Below are positions 6,402 through 7,636 of a stretch of 7,636 bases of DNA, one piece after another. The DNA comes from Solirubrobacterales bacterium (GTDB lineage: Bacteria > Actinomycetota > Thermoleophilia > Solirubrobacterales > Solirubrobacteraceae). The notes below the pieces were generated by a model. It made no database searches. It had not been told where the DNA came from and worked only from the letters and a program-made list of their open reading frames with translations. Both the position numbers and the translations under genes were made by a program. The DNA lies in NCBI GenBank assembly GCA_013695395.1, contig JACDAP010000307.1, positions 1-7,636 of the forward strand. Reading direction: 5' to 3'. Numbering within the stretch: the first letter of the stretch is position 1; each line of letters begins with the position of its first letter.

Positions 6402-6446
6402 TGAGAATGGATCCGTGCCCGCCTGGCGGGCGTGGATCCATTCTCA
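6402..6446. terminator. long hairpin between convergent genes, probable bidirectional terminator
   Basis: Outer arms 6402-6414 (TGAGAATGGATCC) and 6434-6446 (GGATCCATTCTCA) are perfect 13-bp inverted repeats. Two G.U pairs and a 6-bp inner stem GCCCGC/GCGGGC extend it to about 21 bp with a 3-nt loop CTG. It starts 27 nt after the P450 stop and ends 16 nt before the stop of the convergent small gene. Neither side carries a T-tract. The symmetric position favours termination of both transcripts. Confidence 0.7.
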
Positions 6447-6462
6447 GCAAGGCACGACGCCC

Positions 6463-6657
6463 TCAGCCGATGCCGGGCCGCGCGGGGAGCGCCCCCGAGG
6501 AGTGGTTGACCGCGTAGGCAAGCTGCGCGGCGGCCGCCGCCCAGGTCTCTCCCACCGAGCCCTGCCCGCCGCTCTCCGCGGCGTTCCGCGCGCGCTCGGC
6601 GCAGGCGGTCGCCGCGCGGGCGAGCGCCTCGTTCATCTCGTCGGTCGCAGCAGACAT
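6463..6657 (-). CDS. small Ala-rich hypothetical protein
   Basis: A 64-codon gene whose product I do not recognise. About 20 of 64 residues are Ala. The first half looks helical and amphipathic (M-N-E-A-L-A-R-A-A-T-A-C-A-E-R-A-R-N-A-A-E), then a Gly/Ser turn, then a second Ala-rich segment with one Trp (E-T-W-A-A-A-A-A-Q-L-A-Y-A-V-N-H) and a Pro/Gly tail. No signal peptide or membrane span is evident, so a small cytoplasmic helical protein is likely. Evidence that it is real: about 94% of codons end in G or C (all but tct, gct, gga and ctt), a TANNNT hexamer lies 6 nt before the ATG, and the stop is followed by a hairpin. It is divergent from the ParB-like gene (80 bases apart) and converges on the P450. 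Function unknown. Confidence 0.6.
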   Translation of the reverse strand: MSAATDEMNEALARAATACAERARNAAESGGQGSVGETWAAAAAQLAYAVNHSSGALPARPGIG

Positions 6658-6663
6658 CGGCCG

Positions 6664-6669
6664 AGGCTA
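6664..6669 (-). promoter_or_regulatory. possible -10 element for the small Ala-rich gene (leaderless type)
   Basis: On the minus strand TAGCCT fits TANNNT and is followed by exactly 6 nt (CGGCCG) and then the ATG at 6657. There is no Shine-Dalgarno sequence. Spacing matches the P450 gene exactly. No -35 box is recognisable. Confidence 0.4.
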
Positions 6670-6737
6670 CCGCCGTTCCCGCACCGTGCGCGACGTTCGT
6701 CGCCGGGGAGGTCGGGGCCGCCGCCGGGTCTGCTTCC

Positions 6738-7636
6738 ATGGCCTGCCTCATGTCCCAGGTCGATCAGCTCGCAGACGCCGAAGAACACGTCGCCCAACGT
6801 GAGGAGGAGCGCGCCCGCACCGAGCGCCTCGCCCGCGAGGCAGATCTGCGCACCGCACCCCTCTCCGACACCGCGACGAAGGCGCACCACCCCCTGACCT
6901 CCCCGCTGCGATCGGTCCGGACGATGGTGAACATGCGCGTCGGCACGCTGCCCGACATCCACGAGCTCGCGGTCTCGATCAAGGAGAGCGGGCTGCTCCA
7001 CCCGCCACTGGTGCGGGCGACCGACGACGCCGACCGGCCCTACGAGCTGCTCGCCGGGCGCCGCCGCTTCGCCGCCATGCAACTGCTCGACCAGGCCGAG
7101 GGCGCCCGTGAAGACTGGCGCTTCACCCTCGTCGACGACATCTCCCGGCGGGAGGCGCTGACGATGCAGTTCGCCGAGAACTTCCACCAGAGCAAGCCCG
7201 AGCCGGTGCAGTTCGCGCGTGCCGCGCGGGCGATCATGGCCGAGGACGACACGCTCACCGCGGCCGACGTCTCCCGCCTGGTCGGCGCGCCGCTCAGCTG
7301 GACGCGCATCTCGCTGAAGCTGCTCGAGCTCCCGGAGGCGATCCTCGCCCGGGTCGAGCAGGGCGACCTCTCCTTCACCGTCGCCGACGTCGTGCGGCGC
7401 GGCATCGCCCGCGGGGACGTGAGCGCGGAAGGCGCCCAGGAGCTCGTCGACCAGCACGCCCGGGGGGAGATCACCGGCGGCTCGCTGAAGCTCGGGGTCG
7501 GCTACGTGCCGCCCAAGCCGAAGGACTACGAGGAGCAGTCGCGCAAGCTCGACGAGGCGCGCTGGGCTGCGAAGGATCGGCGGCCGGGCGACGACGCCGA
7601 TCAGCGCGACTGGGACGCCAACTCGCCGGACCGTGC
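6738..7636 (+). CDS. ParB/Spo0J-like protein (3' end beyond window)
   Basis: Open frame of 299 codons running off the right edge. Residues about 10-45 are charged and coiled-coil-like (A-E-E-H-V-A-Q-R-E-E-E-R-A-R-T-E-R-L). The ParB N-terminal fold begins near V64 and includes L-A-V-S-I-K-E-S-G-L-L-H-P-P-L-V, then A-G107-R-R-R-F-A-A, then A-E147-N-F-H-Q. A helix-turn-helix region follows (about 172-195, T-A-A-D-V-S-R-L-V-G through W-T-R-I-S-L-K-L-L), then E-L-P-E-A-I as in Spo0J proteins. Family members bind DNA sites and, when complete, load as CTP-dependent clamps for chromosome or plasmid partition. Here the GERRxRA and ENxQR motifs are altered. No parA is adjacent in the visible part, so an orphan ParB-like DNA-binding protein is likely. 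ATG 6750 (M-S-Q-V-D-Q) is an equally plausible start; neither has a clear Shine-Dalgarno sequence. Confidence 0.88.
   Translation, partial: MACLMSQVDQLADAEEHVAQREEERARTERLAREADLRTAPLSDTATKAHHPLTSPLRSVRTMVNMRVGTLPDIHELAVSIKESGLLHPPLVRATDDADRPYELLAGRRRFAAMQLLDQAEGAREDWRFTLVDDISRREALTMQFAENFHQSKPEPVQFARAARAIMAEDDTLTAADVSRLVGAPLSWTRISLKLLELPEAILARVEQGDLSFTVADVVRRGIARGDVSAEGAQELVDQHARGEITGGSLKLGVGYVPPKPKDYEEQSRKLDEARWAAKDRRPGDDADQRDWDANSPDR

Noticed and set aside
6705..6712. GGGGAGGT as Shine-Dalgarno for the ParB-like gene
   Set aside because: It lies about 25 nt before ATG 6738 with no start codon at proper spacing, so it cannot set the start.
6415..6897. 160-codon plus-strand open frame over the small gene and ParB start
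   Set aside because: Arg/Pro-rich shadow without motif, beginning inside the second hairpin and overlapping two better-supported genes.
1..7636. CRISPR arrays, tRNA or rRNA genes, insertion sequences, toxin-antitoxin or defence cassettes
   Set aside because: No regularly spaced repeats, cloverleaf-like segments, transposase motifs or paired small toxin/antitoxin frames were seen. The orphan ParB-like gene alone is not enough to call a mobile element.

Overview
The window is very GC-rich DNA with strongly G/C-biased third codon positions, typical of a high-GC actinobacterium. The large protease at 166..4389 ends in a Cys-flanked, very basic beta-rich domain (residues about 1306-1383). I associate this tail with secreted proteins of Thermoleophilia/Solirubrobacterales. 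That lineage call is inference from one domain style plus composition, not a proven placement.

Layout, left to right. (1) 1..123 (+) is the last 40 codons of an aldose 1-epimerase-like gene. (2) 166..4389 (+) encodes a 1407-residue secreted multidomain subtilase: signal peptide, S8 catalytic domain with Ca-binding-type loops, beta-sandwich linker, a beta-propeller with FG-GAP/VCBS-type Asp loops, a fibronectin-like module, a short collagen-like Gly-X-Y tract and the basic Cys-flanked tail. (3) A 23-bp hairpin at 4401..4451 separates it from (4) a convergent TetR-family regulator at 4463..5077 (-). (5) A 58-bp divergent promoter region lies between tetR and (6) a 412-residue cytochrome P450 at 5136..6374 (+). 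(7) A second long hairpin, 6402..6446, lies between the P450 and (8) a convergent 64-codon Ala-rich hypothetical gene at 6463..6657 (-). (9) Divergent from that is a ParB/Spo0J-like gene at 6738 (+) that runs off the right edge. No gene-free stretch exceeds 300 bases, and I saw no tRNA, rRNA, CRISPR array or insertion sequence.

The genes do not form one pathway. The only clear functional pair is tetR and the P450, whose head-to-head arrangement over 58 bp suggests the regulator controls the P450 and itself. The protease acts outside the cell and the ParB-like protein in the cytoplasm. Two recurring patterns cross gene boundaries. Both convergent gene pairs end at a long hairpin with 13-bp perfect outer arms and G.U-tolerant inner stems. 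Several genes have a TANNNT-like hexamer exactly 6 nt before the ATG with no Shine-Dalgarno sequence, which suggests leaderless transcripts.

I did not find a clearly new multi-gene system. The best leads are the protease, with its non-canonical active-site surroundings and unusual domain fusion, the hairpin pair, and the ParB-like protein with degenerate nucleotide-binding motifs.
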